Made by a program: the position numbers and the translations under genes. A stretch of DNA of 48,265 nt from Bacteroides sp. (GTDB taxonomy: Bacteria; Bacteroidota; Bacteroidia; Bacteroidales; SM23-62): positions 1 to 48,265 of the forward strand of contig DRHS01000203.1 in the NCBI GenBank assembly GCA_011053095.1, in the 5' to 3' direction. Positions 25,847 through 33,325 of this stretch are shown piece by piece. Each line of letters starts with the position of its first letter. The first letter of the stretch is position 1. The notes below the pieces were generated by a model, which searched no databases, was not told where the DNA came from, and was given only the letters and a program-made list of their open reading frames with translations.

Positions 25847-26650
25847 TCAACTGGCCGGTCTCTCCGGTACGGGTAGATCAATATTTAACCTTAAGGAGTC
25901 AAAGAAATCTTTCAATGCCTCAAAATCCCTTTCCTTAACAATCTCTATCAGTATGGCGAGTTGTGACCTTATCTTCTCAACCTGATCGACAGTAAAGCGG
26001 TTAAAAAGTATCTCAGATAGAAGGTAGTCATCCTCTGAAAGCACACCGCGCGCTATATCCAGGTGTTTGCGAAAGGTAGTACCGGGTGCTTCCTGTTTTT
26101 TCATGCAGGCTGCAAAGACCAGTGAAGAAGAGAAGGGTACTGAAAGGCAATAGGCTATGGTTTCATCGTGATCTGAAAAGTTATACTCAAAAATATTCAG
26201 GTTCAGAGAACGATAGAACTTTCTAAAGAATTCCTTTCCCTCCTCATCTGATTCCGTAATAATAATGGCATTTTCAGTACTGAGATCCTTGATGTTGGCA
26301 AAAGTAGGACCGAACATTGGATGTGTTGATACAAATCTCCTGCCCGTTTTTTTGTAATAATCCTGCAGTCCATTCTTTACAGATGTGATATCGGCAATAA
26401 TACATTCATCCGTGAGATAGGGCTCAATCTTATGAAAGACCTCCATGGTATTATTAAGACTTACTGCATTAATCAGTAGCTCAGGTTTAAATTCCCGGAT
26501 TTCTTCAAAGTCCAGAAAACGATGCGAGTTGAAAAAATATTTCAGGCGTGATTTTTCCAGGTCAAAAACACCTACCTCATAATCCAGGCATAGTGATTCT
26601 ACAAGCCAAGAGCCCATCTTTCCTGCTCCAAGTACAACTATTTTCTTCAT
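25847..26650 (-). CDS. tyrA: Prephenate dehydrogenase
   Basis: Oxidatively decarboxylates prephenate to 4-hydroxyphenylpyruvate for tyrosine synthesis. The 267-residue protein has the Rossmann start KIVVLGAGKMGSW, the DITSVKNG turn, the substrate-binding HPMFGPT with its conserved His, and a helical C-terminal dimerisation domain. It is compact and carries neither a fused chorismate mutase nor an ACT domain, so feedback control must act elsewhere. The chorismate mutase of this pathway is fused to the DAHP synthase in the same operon. It is the last gene of the aromatic operon, 29 bases after aroC. Confidence 0.9.
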   Translation of the reverse strand: MKKIVVLGAGKMGSWLVESLCLDYEVGVFDLEKSRLKYFFNSHRFLDFEEIREFKPELLINAVSLNNTMEVFHKIEPYLTDECIIADITSVKNGLQDYYKKTGRRFVSTHPMFGPTFANIKDLSTENAIIITESDEEGKEFFRKFYRSLNLNIFEYNFSDHDETIAYCLSVPFSSSLVFAACMKKQEAPGTTFRKHLDIARGVLSEDDYLLSEILFNRFTVDQVEKIRSQLAILIEIVKERDFEALKDFFDSLRLNIDLPVPERPAS

Positions 26651-26679
26651 TTTTTATCGAATACTATGTTAATTGGTCA

Positions 26680-27681
26680 CTATCTGCCGGGATGATTCAC
26701 CTTTACATTTTTTTGCTCCAGCAGCAATAAATCAGCCATCACGATGGCTGCTGCTGCTTCAAGCACAGGAGGCACTCTTAGTGCAATGCACTTGTCATGC
26801 CGGCCTTCTATTACCAGGTCCTCCATTTTCCCGGATTTCATATTCATGGTCGTTTGCGACCTGGATGTACTGGAAGCAGGCTTTATTGCCACCCGGAAAA
26901 TTATTTCATTACCATTTGAAATACCGCCATTGATCCCTCCGGCATAATTTGTTTCGGTTTTTCCGGATTCTCTGATAATGTTATCATTATGTTCTGATCC
27001 TCTCATGGCCGCAGCAGAGAAACCGGATCCGAATTCAATACCCTTGGTGGCAGGTATTGCGAAAACAATATGGCTCAGTGCAGATTCTACAGAATCAAAG
27101 AAAGGCTCTCCCAGTCCGACGGGTACATTCCGGATGCAACACTCTACCAGTCCCCCGATAGAATCATCCATCTCCAGGGCTTTCTCAACAGCTTTTTCTA
27201 TATCGCTGCTTCCGCCTGCCTCAATCAGTTGTGCATTGATCTCTACATTTCCCAGCATTTTCTTCGCCACCACCCCTGCAGCTACTAGTGCCAGGGTAAG
27301 TCGCCCGGAAAAATGTCCCCCACCCCTGTAATCCTGGAAACCACCAAATTTCTGAGAGGCAACAAAATCTGCATGACCGGGCCTTGGAATATCCTTTAAC
27401 TTGGAATAGTCTGAGGAGCGTGTATTTTTATTTTCAAAAAAGACACCGATAGGTGCACCAGTAGAATGATTATTATAGATGCCGCTGAGCAGATTAGGCA
27501 GATCCTCCTCCTTCCTTGGTGTAGTACCTTTTGCCCCGCTTTTCCGGCGGGACAGATCTTTTTCAAAATCAGAAACGGATAGTGGAATTCCGGCCTGACA
27601 TCCGTCGATGACCACCCCCACGCCGGGACCATGGGATTCCCCGAAAATGTTGATCCTGAATATTCTGCCGAAGCTATTCAT
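26680..27681 (-). CDS. aroC: Chorismate synthase
   Basis: Makes chorismate from 5-enolpyruvylshikimate 3-phosphate using reduced FMN. The ATG at 27681 gives 333 residues starting MNSFGRIFRINIFGESHGPG. A longer frame to 27747 is an extension into aroD. Family blocks are complete: SGAKGTTPRKEEDLP, RPGHADFVASQKFGG, DYRGGGHFSGRLT, GGISNGNEIIFRVAIKP and GRHDKCIALRVPPVLEA. It is slightly shorter than the E. coli enzyme (361). The ATG overlaps the end of aroD by 8 bases, indicating translational coupling. Confidence 0.97.
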   Translation of the reverse strand: MNSFGRIFRINIFGESHGPGVGVVIDGCQAGIPLSVSDFEKDLSRRKSGAKGTTPRKEEDLPNLLSGIYNNHSTGAPIGVFFENKNTRSSDYSKLKDIPRPGHADFVASQKFGGFQDYRGGGHFSGRLTLALVAAGVVAKKMLGNVEINAQLIEAGGSSDIEKAVEKALEMDDSIGGLVECCIRNVPVGLGEPFFDSVESALSHIVFAIPATKGIEFGSGFSAAAMRGSEHNDNIIRESGKTETNYAGGINGGISNGNEIIFRVAIKPASSTSRSQTTMNMKSGKMEDLVIEGRHDKCIALRVPPVLEAAAAIVMADLLLLEQKNVKVNHPGR

Positions 27682-28351
27682 CTTTTTGGGTTTTATTGTA
27701 TTGTTCCCTGACAAAGGGAAACTGGATCTGATCAATAAGATTAACAAGTTCCTGACGGGAGATTTGCCCTGGGGCAGTTTCTTTCCCTCGTCCTGGTGAT
27801 GCGAAAGTAAATTCTGCGCCTACGAATTGAGCAGCAATCCTGGTAATAAGTCCTTGTTTTCCCATACCGATTACTACCATCCTGTCACTTTCCGTATAAA
27901 GCCCCAAAAGAGCCCTGACATCCTCTTCACCTTTTACCTGGCATGCGATCTTCACTACATCTGCACCAGACTTTTTGCATGCGGCAACAATTTTCTTAAG
28001 TCTCAAGGCATCCGGGGTATGATCGAAATTATGATAGGATATGATGACATCCCTTCCATGAGTTCTGGCAGTTTTTATCAGCTCCTTACGATAATATGAT
28101 TCCGATTCCAATTCTATATCTACATAGGAAGCTCCGGCTTTTAAGGCAGTGACCATGGTTTGCATGCGACGGTCCGGATCCTTGCCATCAGGTCGGTAGG
28201 TTGCAATTGAGTGTTGAGAAACACTTACTACCTGCTGAACCTGCTCGGGTGTAAAATCGAGAAGGTCAAAACGAAATTCAACAAAACTCTCATCCTCAGC
28301 CAGGGCAAGGCATTCCTTAAATCCAATATTTGAAAGGCTAACACAAATCAT
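27674..28351 (-). CDS. aroD: Type I 3-dehydroquinate dehydratase
   Basis: Dehydrates 3-dehydroquinate to 3-dehydroshikimate through a Schiff-base lysine. At 225 residues it is a compact type I enzyme with EFRFDLLDF (substrate-binding acids and Arg), ISYHNFDHTP (catalytic His107), DVVKIACQV (Schiff-base Lys134), GKQGLITRI and FASPGRGKETAPGQ. The family is recognisable and the key residues are present. It overlaps aroB upstream by 14 bases and aroC downstream by 8, so the three are tightly coupled. Confidence 0.93.
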   Translation of the reverse strand: MICVSLSNIGFKECLALAEDESFVEFRFDLLDFTPEQVQQVVSVSQHSIATYRPDGKDPDRRMQTMVTALKAGASYVDIELESESYYRKELIKTARTHGRDVIISYHNFDHTPDALRLKKIVAACKKSGADVVKIACQVKGEEDVRALLGLYTESDRMVVIGMGKQGLITRIAAQFVGAEFTFASPGRGKETAPGQISRQELVNLIDQIQFPFVREQYNKTQKDE

Positions 28352-29366
28352 CTATCCATGTTTTCATGTCTGTCAGTGAAACATTCCTTACAACCGCATT
28401 CCCGATTGTTTCAAGCAGTATGAGTCCCAATGAACTCCCATCCCTTTTTTTGTCCCTTTTCATTACCTCGAAAACCTCAGAGCATGAACCATCCCATTTC
28501 ACGGGCAAACCAAAGTTTATAAGCAGTTTTTCCAATCTGTCTGTATCCCCTTCATTAATCAATCCAAGCCTGTTGGAAAGTCTGGCAGCCAGGATCATGC
28601 CGATGCTGACTGCATCACCGTGAGGAATGCCGCTGAGTTTTTCGAAAGCATGAGCAAAAGTATGCCCGAAGTTTAATTTCATGCGTTCCCCGGTATCCTT
28701 CTCATCCCTGGCCACCACATCAGATTTTAATCCAGCACAAATCCCAATGATCTTTTCCAGGACGGAGGGATTGTGCTCGAGAGCATCCTTATAATTCCCT
28801 TCCAGATAATCAAACAGATCGGCATCGAAAATAGCCGCATATTTCACGACCTCTGCAAATCCCATCCGGTATTCTTCCGGTTGGAGGGTTTTGAGCATTT
28901 CCGGATCACAGATCACAAAATCCGGTTGCCGGATTGTCCCGATCATGTTCTTATAACCTTCGAAGTTAATCCCATTTTTACCACCAATGCTGGCATCTAC
29001 CTGAGCCAGAAGAGTTGTGGAGACAAAACCAAATGAAATCCCCCGAAGGTATGTCGAAGCAATATACCCTGCCAGATCACATACAATTCCCCCGCCAATA
29101 CCCAGGATAAATGCCTTACGGTCTATTTCGCTGCGTATCAATTGGTCATATATCCCGGCAGCGGTTTCTATGGATTTGGAAGATTCTCCGGCCTTTACGA
29201 TAATCTTTGATCCCCCGGGAAAAGAACCTGAATAATGCTCTTCCACATTCTCATCTGTAATAATAACCAGTGGACTTTCGGGAAGATATTTACCGATGTT
29301 GCGAAAGGATTCCCCCACAAGTATCCTGGAAGTTTTATCGATGGTATGCAGTGCAATCTCCTTCAT
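28338..29366 (-). CDS. aroB: 3-dehydroquinate synthase
   Basis: Cyclises DAHP to 3-dehydroquinate with catalytic NAD+ and a metal. The 342-residue protein has GIGGGIVCDLAGYIASTYLRG (core GGGIVCDLAGY), TTLLAQVDASIGGKNGIN and the metal-binding GFAEVVKYA (Glu) and NFGHTFAHAFEK (His). Length is normal. It lies 47 bases downstream of the DAHP synthase fusion and overlaps aroD. Confidence 0.96.
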   Translation of the reverse strand: MKEIALHTIDKTSRILVGESFRNIGKYLPESPLVIITDENVEEHYSGSFPGGSKIIVKAGESSKSIETAAGIYDQLIRSEIDRKAFILGIGGGIVCDLAGYIASTYLRGISFGFVSTTLLAQVDASIGGKNGINFEGYKNMIGTIRQPDFVICDPEMLKTLQPEEYRMGFAEVVKYAAIFDADLFDYLEGNYKDALEHNPSVLEKIIGICAGLKSDVVARDEKDTGERMKLNFGHTFAHAFEKLSGIPHGDAVSIGMILAARLSNRLGLINEGDTDRLEKLLINFGLPVKWDGSCSEVFEVMKRDKKRDGSSLGLILLETIGNAVVRNVSLTDMKTWIDDLC

Positions 29367-29413
29367 GGATGATTCAACTTATTTCTGGATTTACTTTGCA
29401 GGTCTTTGCTCTT

Positions 29414-30520
29414 TCAGGTTTCAGGTTCACCTTCCGGTTCAATATTCATGATCCTGGCCTGGTGGTTAATTGATTCCTGGTGAATAGCACGGAAAACACG
29501 AGTGATGAATTCATTACTCAGTCCCTTCTTGTAACCCATATCCAGGCGCTTGTTTAGAATGCTGTCCCATCGCTTTGACTGCAGGATAGCTACGTTATAG
29601 GACTTTTTATACTGGCCGATCTGATCGGCGATCTTCATCCGTGTTTCAAAGATATCAATTATTTGATCATCAAGGGTATCGATCTCTTCCCTGAGTTCCC
29701 CGAGGGTCATTGCAAGTCCATTATCAACCTCGGATTTCCGGATGATGATTTTATCAAGAATTGTTTTAAGGGCTGCCGGTGTAATCTGTTGTTTGGCATC
29801 ACTCCAGGCTTTGTCAGGATCTGGATGACACTCGATGATAATACCATCAAAATTCAGATCCATCGCCTCCTGGGATATCTCAAACAATCTCTCCCTGTTA
29901 CCGCAAATATGGCTTGGATCTGTGATCACCGGGAGATTGGGTATCCTGCGTTTAAGCTCGATAGGGATCTGCCAATGGGGATGGTTACGGTAGTTTGATT
30001 TGGCAAATACGGAGAAGCCCCTGTGAATGGCGACAATCCTTTTTACTCCAGCACCATAAATCCGTTCTATAGCACCAATCCATAGTTCAACATCAGGATT
30101 TACAGGATTTTTTATCATAACGGGGATATCAAGGCCTTTCAGGGTATCGGCAATTTCCTGTACTGCAAAAGGATTGGCAGAAGTCCTTGCACCTATCCAG
30201 ATGATATCCACCCCGAACTTCAGGGCCTCGTACACATGCTTGACATTGGCAACTTCAATAGCGGTAAGCATACCTGTTTCTTCTTGAACCCGTTTAAGCC
30301 ATGGAAGACCTGTTGATCCGACTCCTTCAAATGCATTTGGACGGGTACGTGGTTTCCATATCCCTGCCCGGAAGATCCTGACTCCCATAGCGGATAGATC
30401 TCTGGCTGACTCCAGTACCTGTTCTTCTGACTCGGCACTGCAGGGCCCTGCAATAATTAACGGCCGCTTTTTAGCAACGGGATCGTCAAACAGGGGTAGT
30501 ATGTCAAGTTCTAAATTCAT
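29414..30520 (-). CDS. Bifunctional DAHP synthase (type I beta) / chorismate mutase
   Basis: Two activities in one 368-residue chain. Residues of about 1-265 are a type I beta DAHP synthase (KDO8P-synthase-like): LIIAGPCSAES, RAGIWKPRTRPNAFEG, IWIGARTSANPF, VMIKNPVNPD, HRGFSVF, TDPSHICGNR and IIIECHPDPDKAWSDAKQQ (in short IECHPDP). The C-terminal domain (about 275-355) is an AroQ-type chorismate mutase with LGELREEIDTLDDQIIDI and the active-site R...K pattern of IADQIGQYKK. The order with the mutase C-terminal is familiar in Bacteroidota, and in other bacteria such a mutase domain gives feedback inhibition by prephenate. It follows pheA by 12 bases. Confidence 0.94.
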   Translation of the reverse strand: MNLELDILPLFDDPVAKKRPLIIAGPCSAESEEQVLESARDLSAMGVRIFRAGIWKPRTRPNAFEGVGSTGLPWLKRVQEETGMLTAIEVANVKHVYEALKFGVDIIWIGARTSANPFAVQEIADTLKGLDIPVMIKNPVNPDVELWIGAIERIYGAGVKRIVAIHRGFSVFAKSNYRNHPHWQIPIELKRRIPNLPVITDPSHICGNRERLFEISQEAMDLNFDGIIIECHPDPDKAWSDAKQQITPAALKTILDKIIIRKSEVDNGLAMTLGELREEIDTLDDQIIDIFETRMKIADQIGQYKKSYNVAILQSKRWDSILNKRLDMGYKKGLSNEFITRVFRAIHQESINHQARIMNIEPEGEPET

Positions 30521-30532
30521 ATTTCTTTTTAT

Positions 30533-31378
30533 TTACACATTAATGATTGACTTGCCTCTTCTGTATTCCCCCAGTATTCCCAGATCGGAGGTAAATGGTT
30601 TGATCGCCACGAGGGATTGCTGGTAAAGTTCTATGTCGCTGAACTCTACGTCAATGTAAAACTGGTATTCCCAGTCTCCTCCAATAATTGGCATGGACTG
30701 TATCTTGGAAAGGTTAATATCATAGTAAGAAAGGATGGAGAGGATCTTTGACAGGCCGCCAATCTTGTGAGAAAGGGCAAAATGTATGGAGGCCTTGTTT
30801 ATTTCGGGTTCTGTCGATTTCTTATCATGTCCGTTGCCAAGTATCAGAAACCTGGTATAATTTTTCTTATTTGTTTCAATTCCGGATGCAATGATCTCAA
30901 GTTCATATTTCTCAGCGGCTAAAGAGGAAGCAATTGCTCCTGTTCCGAAAAGATTCTCCTCCCTGATCTTTTTAGCGCTAAGTGCGGTATCCATGCTTTC
31001 AATCAATTTGATATCATCATACTGGTCAAAAAATACCTGGCATTGAAGGATAGCCATGGGATGTGAGAAGACTTCAGTAATCTCAGATATGACCTGTCCG
31101 GGTAGGGCGACAAGATTCTGCCTGATCCGTAAATATATCTCGCCGATGATTCTCATGGGTGATTCTTTCAGCAGGCTGTAATTTGGAAGAATGCTTCCGG
31201 CAATGGAATTCTCAATGGCCATAATACCATGATCGGCCTTGTCCTTCTTCAGAGCAGCCATAAGATCTTTGAAGGTATCGCGGGGAAGTATCTCGATTGA
31301 TTCGTTTTCGAAATACTGAAGTGCGGCTATTTCGTGAAAAGCACCGTACCCACCCTGTATTACAATTCGTTTGCTCAT
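30533..31378 (-). CDS. pheA: Prephenate dehydratase with ACT domain
   Basis: Converts prephenate to phenylpyruvate for phenylalanine synthesis. The 281-residue protein has the catalytic domain (about 1-180) with IQGGYGAFHE, MAIENSIAGSI, SHPMAILQC and the KKNYTRFLIL block containing the catalytic Thr-Arg-Phe. A C-terminal ACT domain (about 195-281) carries HKIGGLSKIL and LSKIQSMPIIGGDWEYQFYID, the Phe-binding regulatory part. There is no chorismate mutase domain. The ATG is 11 bases downstream of the T-run of an attenuator, so expression should depend on read-through of the two leader terminators. Confidence 0.96.
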   Translation of the reverse strand: MSKRIVIQGGYGAFHEIAALQYFENESIEILPRDTFKDLMAALKKDKADHGIMAIENSIAGSILPNYSLLKESPMRIIGEIYLRIRQNLVALPGQVISEITEVFSHPMAILQCQVFFDQYDDIKLIESMDTALSAKKIREENLFGTGAIASSLAAEKYELEIIASGIETNKKNYTRFLILGNGHDKKSTEPEINKASIHFALSHKIGGLSKILSILSYYDINLSKIQSMPIIGGDWEYQFYIDVEFSDIELYQQSLVAIKPFTSDLGILGEYRRGKSIINV

Positions 31379-31389
31379 AGTATATAAAT

Positions 31390-31417
31390 AAAAAAACCCG
31401 GCCTTTCAGGTCCGGGT
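31390..31417 (-). terminator. Attenuator terminator 2 directly before pheA
   Basis: On the minus strand ACCCGG (31417-31412) and CCGGGT (31401-31396) form a stem that continues inward as CCT/AGG past one bulged A, with a GAA loop and seven T residues after it. A competing antiterminator is available. GGACCGGGTTCT (31457-31446), lying over the last codons of leader 2, can pair with AGACCCGGACC (31419-31409), which contains the left terminator arm, through about ten base pairs with one bulge and one mismatch. The two structures exclude each other. Confidence 0.88.
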
Positions 31418-31439
31418 CTATATTTTTTCTTTCGATATA

Positions 31440-31511
31440 TTATAGAGAACCCGGTCCGGATTGCATCCAGAAAAAATAAAAGAAATAATATGCAAAAACG
31501 TTCAGGTTCAT
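31440..31511 (-). CDS. Leader peptide 2 of the aromatic operon (23 aa)
   Basis: A 23-residue ORF from the ATG at 31511 to TAA at 31442-31440. Residues 6-15 read FAYYFFYFFW: five Phe, three Tyr and one Trp out of ten. This is the composition of a pheA-type leader peptide, whose only function is to make the ribosome stall when charged tRNA-Phe or tRNA-Tyr is scarce. The stall site lies upstream of the sequence that forms antiterminator 2. A ribosome that reaches the stop codon covers that sequence and lets terminator 2 form. The ATG follows the T-run of terminator 1 by two bases and no Shine-Dalgarno is visible. Confidence 0.85.
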   Translation of the reverse strand: MNLNVFAYYFFYFFWMQSGPGSL

Positions 31512-31514
31512 AAT

Positions 31515-31540
31515 AAAAAAAGTCCCGTGAAAGCGGGACT
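31515..31540 (-). terminator. Attenuator terminator 1 of the aromatic operon
   Basis: On the minus strand AGTCCCG (31540-31534), loop CTTTCA and CGGGACT (31527-31521) form a perfect 7-bp stem followed by seven T residues. The competing antiterminator pairs CGGGAC (31570-31565), which starts five bases after the leader 1 stop codon, with GTCCCG (31539-31534). It is extended by TGAAT/ATTCA across a 3x3 internal loop. It therefore repeats the logic of terminator 2. Confidence 0.85.
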
Positions 31541-31574
31541 AATGAATAAACTTTATATTCAAATGTCCCGTGGG

Positions 31575-31616
31575 TCAGGTGAAATAAAAATAGTTATATT
31601 CAAAAATCCTTTTCAT
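31575..31616 (-). CDS. Leader peptide 1 of the aromatic operon (13 aa)
   Basis: A 13-residue ORF reading MKRIFEYNYFYFT from the ATG at 31616 to TGA at 31577-31575. Six of its last nine residues are Phe or Tyr (three each). It starts about ten bases after the predicted transcription start. The stop lies just before the sequence that would form antiterminator 1, so stalling at the Tyr/Phe codons would leave that sequence free. With leader 2 it makes two attenuators in series, one weighted to Phe and Tyr equally, the other to Phe. Confidence 0.8.
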   Translation of the reverse strand: MKRIFEYNYFYFT

Positions 31617-31632
31617 AGCCTTAAACTCAGCG

Positions 31633-31664
31633 TAAACGTAAGGATTCTTTTTAAAAAATACAAA
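31633..31664 (-). promoter_or_regulatory. Promoter of the aromatic operon leader
   Basis: Read on the minus strand, TTTG (31664-31661) is followed after 20 bases by TACGTTTA (31640-31633), seven of eight matches to TAnnTTTG. Transcription would start near 31626, about ten bases before leader 1. The -33 box overlaps the start codon of the divergent nth gene. Confidence 0.65.
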
Positions 31665-32350
31665 TGCCGGGTAAAAACACAAGCAGGAAGAAGAGAATCG
31701 AAGCGGTAATTGAATATTTCCAGCGGGAGATGCCAGAACCGGTGACAGAACTCGGTTATGAGAACCCATACGAGCTTATTGTCTCGGTCATTCTTTCTGC
31801 ACAATGCACGGATAAGCGGGTTAATATGATCACACCTTCCCTGTTCAGAAAATACCCTGGTCCCACAGAACTTGCTGCCGCAAGCCAGGAGGATGTATTT
31901 GAATTGATTAAAAGTTGCTCATATCCGAATAACAAAGCAAAGCACCTCAGGGGTATGGCAAAAGTTCTCTCCAAGGAGTTTGGGGAAAAGGTACCCGAAG
32001 ATGTGGTAAGCCTTCAAAAGCTGCCGGGAGTTGGAAGAAAATCAGCCAATGTAATCGCATCAGTAATCCATAAAATGCCCGTAATGCCGGTTGATACACA
32101 TGTATTCAGGGTGTCTGCCAGGATTGGCCTGACAGAGGGCGCCAGAAACCCGTTACAAGCTGAAAACCAGCTATATGAGGTATTCCCCCCGGAGCTTATC
32201 CCCGATGCCCATCACTGGCTTATACTGCATGGCAGATATGTTTGCCAGGCAAGAAAACCGAAATGTTCCGAATGCGGTTTGACTGAAGTATGCAAATTCT
32301 ATATTACCAGGACAAAGCCAGCTTTACCAGCTGATAAAAACGCAGAATAA
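31664..32350 (+). CDS. nth: Endonuclease III, DNA glycosylase/AP lyase
   Basis: Removes oxidised pyrimidines and cuts the DNA backbone at the resulting site. The 228-residue protein has the helix-hairpin-helix LPGVGRKSANVI with the catalytic Lys126, the catalytic Asp144 in MPVDTHVFRV, and the C-terminal 4Fe-4S loop with Cys spaced 6-2-5 (VCQARKPKCSECGLTEVC). Length is normal, with a basic N-terminal extension (MPGKNTSRKK). The start codon abuts the promoter of the divergent aromatic operon. Confidence 0.96.
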   Translation: MPGKNTSRKKRIEAVIEYFQREMPEPVTELGYENPYELIVSVILSAQCTDKRVNMITPSLFRKYPGPTELAAASQEDVFELIKSCSYPNNKAKHLRGMAKVLSKEFGEKVPEDVVSLQKLPGVGRKSANVIASVIHKMPVMPVDTHVFRVSARIGLTEGARNPLQAENQLYEVFPPELIPDAHHWLILHGRYVCQARKPKCSECGLTEVCKFYITRTKPALPADKNAE

Positions 32351-32433
32351 CAGGTTCACGCTAACTATTAAAAAGTGCAGTTTTTGAATAAGCCATACTT
32401 TCGTATTTTTACATATCTAGATAAGATGGAATT

Positions 32434-33324
32434 ATGATAGGAACCAGAAAATATATATTACTCTTTATACTATTTCTAATGATTGTCCCCTCCTCCTTCA
32501 AGGTAAGCAAGGTGGATTATCGACAGGCCAGGAATACAAATGTTTGCAAGGATCTAAAAGGAGAGGTGCTGTTATATTTTATGTTTATCGACAGTAAGTA
32601 TACCACACCCTGGACTGAGTTTGATATACAAAGCACTATTGATTCCATTCGGACAGCCATAAACTGGCTACATATTCAGGCTCGCGACAACAATATCCCT
32701 TTAAATATAATTGCTGACTTTTATATCGGACCTGAATACACCACAATATCAAGGAACCTTCCGGGTCCTACGGTCCTTGAATCGGTCACCGAGCCAAACT
32801 CTGCTAAAGTCAGGGAAAATATTAAACGCTGGTCTGACGGAGTAGCAAAAATTGCAGGAGCCTCTGTTACCCTGAGGACGAAAGATGGAATTCCCGATGT
32901 CAAGTCTCCTGGTAACAAGGAACGGCTGGTTGCCTTTCTAAGGGATGAGAACAATGTTGAAAGCGTGGCATTGTTTTACCTGGTAAACAATTATTTCAAA
33001 TCGGATATCTCGGTGCCCGTCAATACCTTCAATTCGGATGATGTAGAATTTGCTATCGTAAGTTATAAATACCCTTCTGAGTTTGCCCATAATTTTCTGC
33101 ACTTGTATGGAGCTGCCGATATGTATGGCACTTTACTGCGAAAAAATGAACGAAACATTAAGACTCTCGCAGGTCTTTATCCCAATGAGGTCATGCAGGA
33201 GTCTTATGGTAAAGATTTGCAAGGGTTATACCTCAGCGATTACACAAAATACCTTATCGGATGGACAAATGATCTCGATCCTTCACTTGAACCTCTGATG
33301 ACGGATAAAATGACCGTATTTTAA
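32434..33324 (+). CDS. Exported zincin-like protein with a changed HExxH (HNFLH)
   Basis: A 296-residue protein with an N-terminal hydrophobic segment (about 7-19), so exported or membrane-anchored. I do not recognise a named family. Near residue 216-231 it reads SEFAHNFLHLYGAADMYG, which closely follows the metzincin-like pattern HEFLHLFGAxDLY of secreted metallopeptidases, including the downstream Gly, Asp and Tyr. The catalytic Glu is Asn220 here (codon AAT), while both zinc-ligand histidines (219, 223) remain. It may bind zinc without cleaving peptides. The stop is followed one base later by the desulfurase-SelD start, so the two genes are translationally coupled, an unexplained partnership. 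Confidence 0.75.
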   Translation: MIGTRKYILLFILFLMIVPSSFKVSKVDYRQARNTNVCKDLKGEVLLYFMFIDSKYTTPWTEFDIQSTIDSIRTAINWLHIQARDNNIPLNIIADFYIGPEYTTISRNLPGPTVLESVTEPNSAKVRENIKRWSDGVAKIAGASVTLRTKDGIPDVKSPGNKERLVAFLRDENNVESVALFYLVNNYFKSDISVPVNTFNSDDVEFAIVSYKYPSEFAHNFLHLYGAADMYGTLLRKNERNIKTLAGLYPNEVMQESYGKDLQGLYLSDYTKYLIGWTNDLDPSLEPLMTDKMTVF

Positions 33325-33325
33325 G

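Noticed and set aside
31575..31769. 64-codon minus-strand ORF through the nth start
   Set aside because: Only its last 13 codons fit a gene (leader peptide 1). The upstream part is antisense to nth and lies before the promoter.
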